Assembly (NCBI GenBank): GCA_944386975.1
Contig: CALXDC010000014.1
Location: 1-51,625, forward strand
Direction: 5' to 3'
DNA length: 51,625 bases
DNA from: an uncultured Oscillospiraceae bacterium
GTDB lineage: Bacteria; Bacillota; Clostridia; Oscillospirales; Oscillospiraceae
Shown here: in pieces, positions 24,909 through 32,775 of the stretch
Layout: each line of letters opens with the position of its first letter
Numbering within the stretch: position 1 is the stretch's first letter
Program-made: the position numbers and the translations under genes
The notes under the pieces: generated by a model
What the model saw: the letters and a program-made list of their open reading frames with translations, nothing else
Told to the model about the DNA's origin: nothing
Database searches by the model: none

Positions 24909-26651
24909 ATGAACGGTCTTTTGATCCTGCTCATCGCCATCATCGTGCTGCTGGCGGCCTATCTGCTCTACGGCCGCTATCTGGCCAGAACCTGGGGTGT
25001 CGACCCCAACGCCAAGACCCCGGCCTACGAGCTGCAGGACGGGGTGGACTATGTCCCCGCCGATACCAACGTGGTATTCGGCCACCAGTTCGCCTCCATC
25101 GCCGGAGCCGCCGCCATCAACGGGCCCATTCAGGCGTCGGTGTTCGGCTGGGTGCCGGTGCTGTTGTGGATTCTGCTGGGCGGCGTGTTCTTCGGCGCGG
25201 TCCAGGACTTCGCCTCCATGTACGCCTCGGTGAAGAACAAGGGCCGTACCATCGGCTACATCATCGAGACCTACATCGGCAAAACGGGGAAGAAGCTGTT
25301 CCTTCTCTTCTGCTGGCTCTTCTCCATTCTGGTGGTAGCCGCCTTCGTGGACATCGTGGCCGGCACCTTCAACGGCTACCAGATTGCCGCCGGCGGCGCT
25401 GCGGTCCCCGTCCCCGCCAACGGCTCTGTGGCCACCACGTCCCTGATTTTCATTGTGGAGGCGGTGGCCCTTGGGTGCCTGCTCCGCTTCGGCAGGCTGA
25501 ATAAGTGGACCAACACCGCCATCGCCCTGGTGATGCTGGTGTGCGCCATCGCCCTGGGCCTCCGCTTTCCTCTGTACATCGGGCTGAACAGCTGGCACCT
25601 GCTGATCTTCCTCTACGTGCTCATCGCCTCGGTGGCCCCCATCTGGGCCCTGCTGCAGCCCCGGGACTATCTGAACAGCTACCTCCTCATCGCCATGATC
25701 GCGGCGGCGGTGATCGGCGTCCTGGCCGCCCGGCCCCCGGTGAACCTGCCCGCCTTCTCCGGCTTCGCCGTCGGGGGCCAGACCCTCTTTCCCTTCCTCT
25801 TCGTCACCATCGCCTGCGGCGCGGTGTCCGGCTTCCACTCCCTGGTGTCCTCGGGCACCGCCTCCAAGCAGATCAGAAATGAGCGGAGCATGCTGCCGGT
25901 GTCCTTCGGGGCCATGCTGATGGAGTCCATGCTGGCGGTGATCGCCCTCATCGCCGTGGCCTCCTTCGCCTCCTCCGCGGAGACCGCCGCCCTGGGCTAC
26001 ACCACCCCCACCCAGATCTTTGCCGGCGGCGTCACCAACTTTCTGACGGTGCTGGGCCTGCCCCGGGACGTGGTGTTCACCCTCATCAACCTGTCGGTGT
26101 CCGCCTTCGCCCTCACCTCCCTGGACTCTGTGGCCCGGGTGGGCCGTCTCTCCTTCCAGGAGCTCTTCCTGGACGAGTCTATCCGGGATGAGGACATCGG
26201 CCCCATCCGGCGGCTGCTCACCAACAAGTACTTCGCCACCATTCTCACCCTGGTGCTGGCCTACTTCCTCACCCAGGTGGGCTACGACTCCATCTGGCCC
26301 CTCTTCGGCGCCTCCAACCAGCTCCTCTCCGCCCTGGCCTTCCTGGCCTGCGCGGTGTTCCTCAAGCGCACCAAGCGCCGCAGCTTCATGCTGTGGGTGC
26401 CCCTGTTCACCATGGCGGCGGTGACCTTCTCCGCCCTGGCCATCACCATCGGAAAGCTGGCCCGGGGCATTGCCGACGGAACCTACCGGTGGGTCTCCGG
26501 CATGACGGTGACGGTGGATGGAGCCAGCGTGCTCACCGCCTGGGGGGCCGGGGTTCAGCTGGTGTTCGCCGTTTTGATCCTGGCCCTGGGCGTGGTGGTG
26601 GTGCTCCAGGGCGTCCGCAAGCTGCTGGAAAAAACTCCCGCCTCCCTGTAA
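24909..26651 (+). CDS. cstA: CstA carbon starvation protein (pyruvate/peptide transporter)
   Basis: 580 residues with many membrane helices. CstA hallmarks are TNVVFGHQFASIAGAAAINGP near residue 55, GGVFFGAVQDFASMYAS near 95 and the C-terminal GASNQLLSALAFL block. CstA/BtsT proteins import pyruvate, and CstA is also linked to peptide use during carbon starvation in enterobacteria. It is shorter than E. coli CstA (about 700), as usual for Firmicutes. AAGGAGG sits 9 nt before the start. It follows the ABC fusion by 40 bp and is the last gene before a terminator, so it belongs to the nutrient/partner-switching operon. Confidence 0.93.
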   Translation: MNGLLILLIAIIVLLAAYLLYGRYLARTWGVDPNAKTPAYELQDGVDYVPADTNVVFGHQFASIAGAAAINGPIQASVFGWVPVLLWILLGGVFFGAVQDFASMYASVKNKGRTIGYIIETYIGKTGKKLFLLFCWLFSILVVAAFVDIVAGTFNGYQIAAGGAAVPVPANGSVATTSLIFIVEAVALGCLLRFGRLNKWTNTAIALVMLVCAIALGLRFPLYIGLNSWHLLIFLYVLIASVAPIWALLQPRDYLNSYLLIAMIAAAVIGVLAARPPVNLPAFSGFAVGGQTLFPFLFVTIACGAVSGFHSLVSSGTASKQIRNERSMLPVSFGAMLMESMLAVIALIAVASFASSAETAALGYTTPTQIFAGGVTNFLTVLGLPRDVVFTLINLSVSAFALTSLDSVARVGRLSFQELFLDESIRDEDIGPIRRLLTNKYFATILTLVLAYFLTQVGYDSIWPLFGASNQLLSALAFLACAVFLKRTKRRSFMLWVPLFTMAAVTFSALAITIGKLARGIADGTYRWVSGMTVTVDGASVLTAWGAGVQLVFAVLILALGVVVVLQGVRKLLEKTPASL

Positions 26652-26656
26652 AAAAA

Positions 26657-26699
26657 CTGCGGAGCGCCGTCCTTAAGACAGCGCTCCGCAGCTTTTTCA
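26657..26699. terminator. Bidirectional terminator after cstA
   Basis: Perfect 11-bp stem CTGCGGAGCGC (26657-26667) / GCGCTCCGCAG (26681-26691), CTTTTTC on the plus side and a run of seven T on the minus side. It ends the long operon and the convergent HAD gene. Confidence 0.88.
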
Positions 26700-26732
26700 T
26701 CGATACTTCTTCTCCGGGAAGCCGCTCGCTCC

Positions 26733-27512
26733 TCACTCCCCCGGCGGAATATCCCCCACCCCATTCAGCACCAGCCGGGGTCGGTAGGGAAAGGCTTCGA
26801 TCTCCTCCCGGGAGGTGACGCCGGAGAGGACCAGGGCCGTGTCCAGGCCCGTCTCGATGCCGGCGATCATGTCCGTGTCCATCCGGTCTCCGATCATCAC
26901 CGCCTCGTCGGAGTGGACCCCCAGCATCCGAAGGCCCGTCCGCATCATCAGGGGGTTGGGCTTGCCCACAAAATAGGCGCTCTTCCCCGCAGCCAGCTCA
27001 ATGGGAGCCACAAAGGCCCGGCAGGCGGGGACGATGCCGTTTTCACTGGGGCCGGTCATATCCGGGTTGGTGCCGATGAGCCGGGCCCCCTGGCGCACCA
27101 GCTGCACCGCCTTGACGATGTTGTCGTAGTTGTAGGTCTGGGTCTCCCCCAGCACCACATAGTCGGGATTCACGTCGTTCATGGTAATCCCTGCGTCGTA
27201 GAGGGCGTTGAAGAGTCCCGGCGCGCCGATGACGTAGGCCGTGCAGCCCGGAGCCTGGGTACTGAGAAACCGGGCCGTGGCCAGAGCGCTGGTGTAGAAG
27301 TGGCTCTCGTCCACCTCCAGCCCCATCCGGGCCAGCTTCTGCTGCAGCTCCCGGGGGGAGCGCTCGCTGGAGTTGGTGAGGAACAAAAACTGCTTGCCCT
27401 CCCGGTATAGCCAGTCCACAAATTCCTTTACCCCCGGCAAAAGCCGGTTCCCGTGGTAGATCACGCCGTCCATATCGCAGATGAATCCCTTTTTCTCCCG
27501 CAGCGCTTCCAT
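26733..27512 (-). CDS. HAD-IIA family phosphatase (NagD/AraL-like)
   Basis: 259 residues from ATG 27512; an upstream extension is rejected because it lacks family sequence. HAD motif I is CDMDGVIYHG, motif II FLTNSSERSP, motif III is around the Lys of YFVGKPNP, motif IV MIGDRMDTDM. The C2 cap between motifs II and III is of the NagD type. These enzymes remove phosphate from sugar phosphates or nucleotides in the cytoplasm; the substrate cannot be fixed. Single gene, converging on cstA. Confidence 0.92.
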   Translation of the reverse strand: MEALREKKGFICDMDGVIYHGNRLLPGVKEFVDWLYREGKQFLFLTNSSERSPRELQQKLARMGLEVDESHFYTSALATARFLSTQAPGCTAYVIGAPGLFNALYDAGITMNDVNPDYVVLGETQTYNYDNIVKAVQLVRQGARLIGTNPDMTGPSENGIVPACRAFVAPIELAAGKSAYFVGKPNPLMMRTGLRMLGVHSDEAVMIGDRMDTDMIAGIETGLDTALVLSGVTSREEIEAFPYRPRLVLNGVGDIPPGE

Positions 27513-27649
27513 GCCATGCCACCTTTCTTCTGTGCGGCTCCGTCCCCGGAGCCCACGCATTTTTTCTTATCTTACCACGCCGCCCCGGCCCCTACAAGGA
27601 AATTTCCTGTAAACTTCGGCCCCTATTTGTAACATTTTTATGAACCCCC

Positions 27650-27678
27650 TTGCATTTTTCCCTCCGCTGCGTTAAGAT
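27650..27678 (+). promoter_or_regulatory. Sigma-A promoter of htpG
   Basis: TTGCAT (27650-27655), 17 bp, TAAGAT (27673-27678). The expected start point falls inside the adjacent CIRCE operator. Confidence 0.7.
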
Positions 27679-27681
27679 AGT

Positions 27682-27708
27682 TTAGCACTCAGAAGCATTG
27701 AGTGCTAA
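27682..27708 (+). promoter_or_regulatory. CIRCE operator (HrcA binding site)
   Basis: TTAGCACTC-N9-GAGTGCTAA, an exact match to the CIRCE consensus, 45 bp before the htpG start and immediately after the -10 box. HrcA repression relieved by heat is therefore expected. Confidence 0.95.
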
Positions 27709-27753
27709 CATCTTGTTTTCAAAAAAATTTACGATATAAAGGGAGGCCATTTT

Positions 27754-29682
27754 ATGGCGAAAAAGGAATTTCAGACGGAATCCAAGCGGATTTTGGATCT
27801 GATGATCAACTCCATCTACACCCACAAGGAGATCTTCCTCCGGGAGCTTCTGTCCAACGCCTCCGACGCGGTGGACAAGCTGGCCTACAAGGCCCTTACC
27901 GACGACGGCGTGGGGATGAACCGCAGCGACTTCAAGATTCACCTCTCCGTGGACAAGGACGCCCGGACCCTCACTGTCAGCGACAACGGCATCGGCATGA
28001 CGGAGGAGGAGCTGGAGAGCAATCTGGGCGTCATCGCCCGCAGCGGCTCCCTCCAGTTCAAGGAGGAGATGGCCAAGGCCCACGGAGAGGAGGGCGAGAA
28101 CGGCGACACCGACATCATCGGCCAGTTCGGCGTGGGCTTTTACTCCGCCTTCATGGTGGCCGACGAGATCACTGTCATCACCAAGCCCTACGGCGGCGAC
28201 ACCGCCTGGCGGTGGCAGTCCTCCGGCGCCGACGGCTACACCATCGAGCCCTGTGAGAAGGAGACCGTGGGCACCGACATCATCCTCCACATCAAGCCCG
28301 ACGGCGAAGAGGAGCAGTTCAGCCAGTATCTGGAGCAAAGCCGCATCCAGCGTCTGGTGAAGAAGTACAGCGATTACATCCGCTATCCCATCACCATGGA
28401 GGTGGAGAAGGAGCGGATGAAGGAGAAGCCCGCCGACGCCCCCGAGGACTACAAGCCGGAGTGGGAGACCTACACGGAGACGGATACCCTCAACTCCATG
28501 GTGCCCCTGTGGCAGCGCCCCAAGAAGGACGTGACCCAGGAGGAATACGACCGGTTTTATCAGGACAAGTTCGGCGACTACCAGCCTCCCCTGGCCACCA
28601 TCAAGGTGGACGCTGAGGGACTCGTCAGCTACAAGGCCCTGCTGTTCATCCCCGGTCACACCCCCTACGACTTCTACACCCGGGAATATGAGAAGGGGCT
28701 GCAGCTCTATTCCAGCGGCGTGCTGATCATGGACAAGTGCGGCGACCTCCTGCCGGAGCACTTCCGCTTTGTGAAGGGTGTGGTGGACACCCCGGATGTG
28801 AGCCTCAACATCTCCCGTGAGCTTCTGCAGCACACCCGCCAGCTGAAGGTGATCTCCACCAACCTGGAGAAGAAGATCAAGGCGGAGCTGCTGCGGCTGC
28901 AGAAGGAGGATGAGGAGAAGTACCGGCAGTTCTGGACCGCCTTCGGCCGCCAGATCAAGTACGGCGTGGTGGGCGAGTACGGCGCCCACAAGGACCTGCT
29001 TCTCGACCTGCTGCTGTTCCCCTCCTCCCACGACGACAAGCCCACCACCCTGGCAGCCTACAAGGAGCGGATGAAGGAGGACCAGACCTTCATCTACTAC
29101 GCCGTGGGCGAGGACGCCGGGAAGCTGAGCAAGCTGCCCCAGGCGGAGCGGATTCTGGACAAGGGCTATGAGATTCTCTACCTCACCGAGGATGTGGACG
29201 AGTTCTGCATGCAGACCATCCGTGAGTACGACGGCAAGACCCTCAAGAGCATCAACGACGAGGACGCCCTGCCCGAGACGGAGGAGGAGAAGAAGGCGGC
29301 CGAGGAGAAGGCCGAGGAGGCCAAGGACGTGCTGGCCTTCCTGAAGGAGACTCTGGGGGACCGGATTGCCGAGGCCCGAATCTCCAAGATCCTCAAGAGC
29401 CACCCCGTCTGCATGACCGCCGAGGGGCCCATGTCCCTGGAGATGGAGAAATACTTCAAGCGCAACGGCGGGGAGCTGATGGCCGGCATGTCCGCCCAGC
29501 GGGTGCTGGAGCTGAACGCCGACAGCGAGGCCTACGCCGCTTTGAAGCGGGCGGTGGACAGCGACAAGGAGCTGGCCAAGAAGTATGCGGAGCTGCTCTA
29601 CTGCCAGGCCCTGCTCATTGCGGACCTTCCTCTGGAGGACCCCTCCGCTTACACCGACCTGGTGTGCAGCCTCATGAAATAA
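27754..29682 (+). CDS. htpG: HtpG (Hsp90) molecular chaperone
   Basis: 642 residues, full length. The N-terminal GHKL ATPase shows ELLSNASDAVDKL, VSDNGIGMT and GQFGVGFYSAFMV; the middle and C-terminal dimer domains follow (VVDTPDVSLNISRELLQ). A highly charged Glu/Lys stretch near 508-525 is a linker. HtpG helps fold client proteins in the cytoplasm using ATP. The start follows AAAGGGAGG. A CIRCE site overlaps the promoter region, placing it under HrcA; in B. subtilis htpG is not HrcA-controlled, so the wiring differs. Confidence 0.98.
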   Translation: MAKKEFQTESKRILDLMINSIYTHKEIFLRELLSNASDAVDKLAYKALTDDGVGMNRSDFKIHLSVDKDARTLTVSDNGIGMTEEELESNLGVIARSGSLQFKEEMAKAHGEEGENGDTDIIGQFGVGFYSAFMVADEITVITKPYGGDTAWRWQSSGADGYTIEPCEKETVGTDIILHIKPDGEEEQFSQYLEQSRIQRLVKKYSDYIRYPITMEVEKERMKEKPADAPEDYKPEWETYTETDTLNSMVPLWQRPKKDVTQEEYDRFYQDKFGDYQPPLATIKVDAEGLVSYKALLFIPGHTPYDFYTREYEKGLQLYSSGVLIMDKCGDLLPEHFRFVKGVVDTPDVSLNISRELLQHTRQLKVISTNLEKKIKAELLRLQKEDEEKYRQFWTAFGRQIKYGVVGEYGAHKDLLLDLLLFPSSHDDKPTTLAAYKERMKEDQTFIYYAVGEDAGKLSKLPQAERILDKGYEILYLTEDVDEFCMQTIREYDGKTLKSINDEDALPETEEEKKAAEEKAEEAKDVLAFLKETLGDRIAEARISKILKSHPVCMTAEGPMSLEMEKYFKRNGGELMAGMSAQRVLELNADSEAYAALKRAVDSDKELAKKYAELLYCQALLIADLPLEDPSAYTDLVCSLMK

Positions 29683-29723
29683 AACCAGCCTCACCGGAAA
29701 ATCCTCCCCGGAGGGCTTTTCCA

Positions 29724-29776
29724 AAAAAGTACGCCGCCGCAAAGGAGTAATTCCTCCGCGGCGGCGTTATTTTTTC
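29724..29776. terminator. Bidirectional terminator between htpG and the antiporter
   Basis: Perfect 10-bp stem ACGCCGCCGC (29731-29740) / GCGGCGGCGT (29758-29767), with TATTTTTTC on the plus side and a T run on the minus side. A smaller hairpin (29696-29722) precedes it. Confidence 0.82.
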
Positions 29777-29777
29777 C

Positions 29778-31106
29778 CTATCGCTCCTTGCCGCCGCCCC
29801 GGTAGGGCAGCAGCACCTTGTTGATGATGGGGCTGCGACCGGAGCCTCCGGTCCGGCTGTCCCGCACCGACGGGTCCACCCTTTTCGGCTTTGGCGGTTC
29901 TTCCTCCCGGCGGCGGATCACCCCGGCCCTCCGCAGCGCTGCCCGAGCACAGGCGGGGCCGGTCAGCTCATAGATCACAGAGGCGGCCACCACCACGCTC
30001 ATGACCACCGCCCCCACCCGTTCGGGCAAAATTCGCTGGGCCACGCTGCCAAGGCCCACCGCCACCCCTGCCTGAGGCATCAGCGCCGCCCCCAGAGGGG
30101 CCCGGAGCCTGGTCCTGATCCCCGCTGCCGCGCAGCCCAGCCACGCACCGGCGCATTTGCCCGCGATCCGCAGCAGGAGATACCCCGCCGCCACGCCGGC
30201 AGCCCCCGCCAGCACTCTGAGATCCAGCCGGATCCCCTCCGCCACAAAAAACAGCAGCATCACCGGCGTGGCGAACACATACAGCTGCAGGTACAACTCC
30301 CGATCCCGGGACATCTCCACATAGACTGCCCCGAATACCATGCAGCTGAGAAGGGGCGACAGGTCCAGCACAGTGCACAGCCCGCTGAGCACCAACAGAA
30401 AGGCCGCCGCCAGGATGGCCCGGCTCTCTCCCCCGCTGGGGCGGGCCGGACGGCGGCTGAGCACAAGCGCCATCAGAATCGCCAGGAACACCAGCGCCAG
30501 ATGGCACACCACCGCCAGCGCCGCTCCAATGGAGGAGGTCTCCCCGATCTCCACCGCGTGGACCGCCGCCGCAATGACGGAGAAGAGGGCCAGGCTCACC
30601 ACGCCGTCCACCGCCGCCGCCTGGAGCAGCGTGCCCAGAAAGTCCTGATCCCCCTCATAGGGCCGCAGGATGGCCGCGGCTCCGGCGGGAGAGGCCGCCA
30701 TCGCCACCGCGCCCAGCAGCAAGGATGCCTCCGTCCCCAAATGGAAGCCCCAGGCCATTGCAGCCGCTACCAGCGCCCCCGCGGCAAAGGACTCCATCAG
30801 GGCGACGAGCACCACCGGGCCGCCGCGCTTTCGCAGCGTCTCCTTCCGGAAGAAACTGCCCACCCCAAAGGCCATGAAGGCCAGTGCGATGTCGCTGAGA
30901 ATATCCATATCCGGCAGCACCTGATCCGGCACCGCCCCCAGCGCCCAGGGCCCGATCAGTACCCCCGCCACCAGATAGCCGCTGGCGCCGGGCATCCCCA
31001 TCAGCCGGGCCAGGCGGGCCGCCAGAAAGCCGCTGAGCAGCATCACCCCCAGGCACAGCAGCACCTGGGCCTCTCCGCTGAGACCGGCATATAACGAAAC
31101 CAACAT
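29778..31106 (-). CDS. Cation:proton antiporter (CPA2 / Kef-type)
   Basis: 442 residues with about 12-13 membrane helices and a polar C-terminal tail of ~50 residues (Arg/Lys/Pro-rich). The opening LGVMLLSGFLAARLARLMGMPGASGYLVAGVLIGP and the later GVAVGLGSVAQ segment are typical of Na+/H+ and K+/H+ exchangers. There is no TrkA-N/RCK domain, unlike KefB/C. Role: ion and pH balance at the membrane. Start ATG 31106 lies behind AGGAGG. It is divergent from a LysR gene, which may control it. Confidence 0.88.
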   Translation of the reverse strand: MLVSLYAGLSGEAQVLLCLGVMLLSGFLAARLARLMGMPGASGYLVAGVLIGPWALGAVPDQVLPDMDILSDIALAFMAFGVGSFFRKETLRKRGGPVVLVALMESFAAGALVAAAMAWGFHLGTEASLLLGAVAMAASPAGAAAILRPYEGDQDFLGTLLQAAAVDGVVSLALFSVIAAAVHAVEIGETSSIGAALAVVCHLALVFLAILMALVLSRRPARPSGGESRAILAAAFLLVLSGLCTVLDLSPLLSCMVFGAVYVEMSRDRELYLQLYVFATPVMLLFFVAEGIRLDLRVLAGAAGVAAGYLLLRIAGKCAGAWLGCAAAGIRTRLRAPLGAALMPQAGVAVGLGSVAQRILPERVGAVVMSVVVAASVIYELTGPACARAALRRAGVIRRREEEPPKPKRVDPSVRDSRTGGSGRSPIINKVLLPYRGGGKER

Positions 31107-31154
31107 CTTCTCTTCCTCCTGCTTCCATGATTGCGCTTGCGCTTTGCACGGTGG

Positions 31155-31177
31155 TATGATAAACTGTGTCTATCATA
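31155..31177. promoter_or_regulatory. Dyad in the antiporter-LysR intergenic region
   Basis: TATGATA (31155-31161), 9 bp, TATCATA (31171-31177). The perfect inverted repeat lies between divergent genes, the usual place and spacing for a LysR-type operator (T-N11-A-like). Confidence 0.55.
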
Positions 31178-31246
31178 AATGCAAATCATCTTTATTTAGT
31201 ATTACATAAGTATTTTTTATCTATCAAGCAGAGAGGAGGAAGCGGC

Positions 31247-32155
31247 ATGTTGGATCCGAAGCTGGAAACTCTGCTGACGGTCTATGAAAAGGGCAGCTTC
31301 ACCCGGGCGGCGGAGGCCCTGTCTCTCACCCAGCCCGCCGTCAGCCACCATATCAACCAGCTGGAGAAGGACCTGCAGGTCAAAATTTTCTACCGCAGGA
31401 GCAAGGGGGCGCTGCAATTGACGCCGGACGGCGAGATTGTGGTCCGATACGCCACCCGGATTCAGGCGCTCTACCAGCGGATGCAGCAAAAAATCGAGGA
31501 CCGTTCCCGGCAGATGACAACCTTGCGGGTGGGAATCACCCACACCGCCGAAAGCAATCTGATTGCCGAGGTTCTGGCCAAATACGGCAATAGTAACAGT
31601 GGCGTCAGTATATCAATCATTACGGATACCATAAATAATCTCTATGATATGCTATCCAATTTTCAGCTGGATCTGGCCATTGTGGAGGGCCGGCTCCAGG
31701 AGCCGGGAATCAACGCCCTCCTGCTGGACACGGACTATCTGGTATGCGTCATCTCCAACAACAATCCTTTGTCCCACAAGGGGCTGGTGACGCTGGACGA
31801 CCTGAGGCGGGAGAAGATGATTCTGCGTCCCGCTACCTCCGCCACCCGGACCCTTTTCGAATCCCATCTGGTAAGTCTGAACCTCTCCATCACCGACTTC
31901 AATGTGGTGCTGGAGGTGGACAACATCGCCACCATCAAAGACTTGATCCGTAAGGATCTGGGGGTATCCATTCTGGCCCGCAGCGCCTGTATGGACGAGT
32001 GGCGGAAGGGGAAGCTGACGGTACTGCCCATCGAGAACCTGAGCATGATCCGGGAGACCAACCTTCTCTACCACCACGACTTTCCCCATCCCGACGCCCT
32101 TCAGGAGATCACACGAATCTACCGGGAAACCGCCAACCTCACCCGGATCAACTGA
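31247..32155 (+). CDS. LysR-family transcriptional regulator
   Basis: 302 residues from ATG 31247 behind GAGAGGAGGAAG. The N-terminal winged helix-turn-helix is standard: LETLLTVYEKGSFTRAAEAL, LTQPAVSHHINQLEKDL. Residues ~90-300 are the LysR effector-binding domain. It is divergent from the antiporter gene, with a dyad between them, so it probably regulates that gene and itself. The effector is not readable from sequence. Confidence 0.94.
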   Translation: MLDPKLETLLTVYEKGSFTRAAEALSLTQPAVSHHINQLEKDLQVKIFYRRSKGALQLTPDGEIVVRYATRIQALYQRMQQKIEDRSRQMTTLRVGITHTAESNLIAEVLAKYGNSNSGVSISIITDTINNLYDMLSNFQLDLAIVEGRLQEPGINALLLDTDYLVCVISNNNPLSHKGLVTLDDLRREKMILRPATSATRTLFESHLVSLNLSITDFNVVLEVDNIATIKDLIRKDLGVSILARSACMDEWRKGKLTVLPIENLSMIRETNLLYHHDFPHPDALQEITRIYRETANLTRIN

Positions 32156-32173
32156 GATGCCCCTCAACCAAAA

Positions 32174-32212
32174 GCGCGGCCGGAGACGATGTGCTCCAGC
32201 CGCGCCGCTTTA
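32174..32212. terminator. Terminator between LysR and DUF5655 genes
   Basis: GCGCGGC-cGGAG (32174-32185) pairs with CTCC-aGCCGCGC (32194-32205), one mismatch, then CGCTTTATTTG. It lies between convergent genes. Confidence 0.65.
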
Positions 32213-32608
32213 TTTGCACCGGGCAAAATCCCGGGCCTCCCGGAGCCAGCCCAGCAGCTGTCCGTCAACTTCCTCCTCCCGGGATACCACCACGTGGTGG
32301 GTCCACCGGTTGGGATAGGGCTCCACCGCCACGGCAATCCGTGGATCCTCCAGGCGGCAGGACAGCCCGAAGGTCACCAGCAGACAGTGCTCAGGCCAGG
32401 TCTTCTTCCGGCGCACCGGAATGGATGCGGCAGCAAAGAGATGGCGGTCATAGAAGCTGATCTGGCTTTTTTGCACCTTCACCGTACTCTCCGGCAGTTC
32501 CCGGTCCATTTCATCGTATAGCCGCTGATATAGCGCCAGTTCCAGAGGTTTTCCGCTGAAATAGGCCAGCATATCTCCCTCGTAATACGCTGCGTGTTCC
32601 ACAAGCAT
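32210..32608 (-). CDS. DUF5655-like protein
   Basis: 132 residues from ATG 32608, with GGAGGAG and a 9-nt spacer. The pattern YFSGKPLELALYQRLYDEM, VQKSQISFYDRHLFAAAS and the C-terminal WTHHVVV fits the DUF5655 family, small soluble proteins with a GIY-like or nucleotide-binding guess but no shown function. It sits alone between a LysR gene and the DASS transporter operon. Confidence 0.7.
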   Translation of the reverse strand: MLVEHAAYYEGDMLAYFSGKPLELALYQRLYDEMDRELPESTVKVQKSQISFYDRHLFAAASIPVRRKKTWPEHCLLVTFGLSCRLEDPRIAVAVEPYPNRWTHHVVVSREEEVDGQLLGWLREARDFARCK

Positions 32609-32707
32609 CCCTCCCGTCTCCTCCCGCACCCCAGGAGGAGGATGATGTATTCAGATTATAACACAGCGGGAGTTCGGTGAAAAGTCCGGAACCGCGAATC
32701 CGGACGC

Positions 32708-32742
32708 AAGAAGGCCCGCCGCAAAAGCGGCGGGCCTTCTTG
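32708..32742 (-). terminator. Terminator of the DASS transporter operon
   Basis: Perfect 15-bp stem AAGAAGGCCCGCCGC / GCGGCGGGCCTTCTT around a 4-nt loop, 34 bp after the DASS stop codon. The T run is interrupted. Confidence 0.75.
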
Positions 32743-32775
32743 TAAATTTTCTTCCCGAACTGTGCCGCCTGCGTC

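Noticed and set aside
22139-24943. Long minus-strand open frame opposite the ABC fusion gene
   Set aside because: Same antisense effect; low-complexity translation and no ribosome site, while the plus strand encodes recognisable domains.
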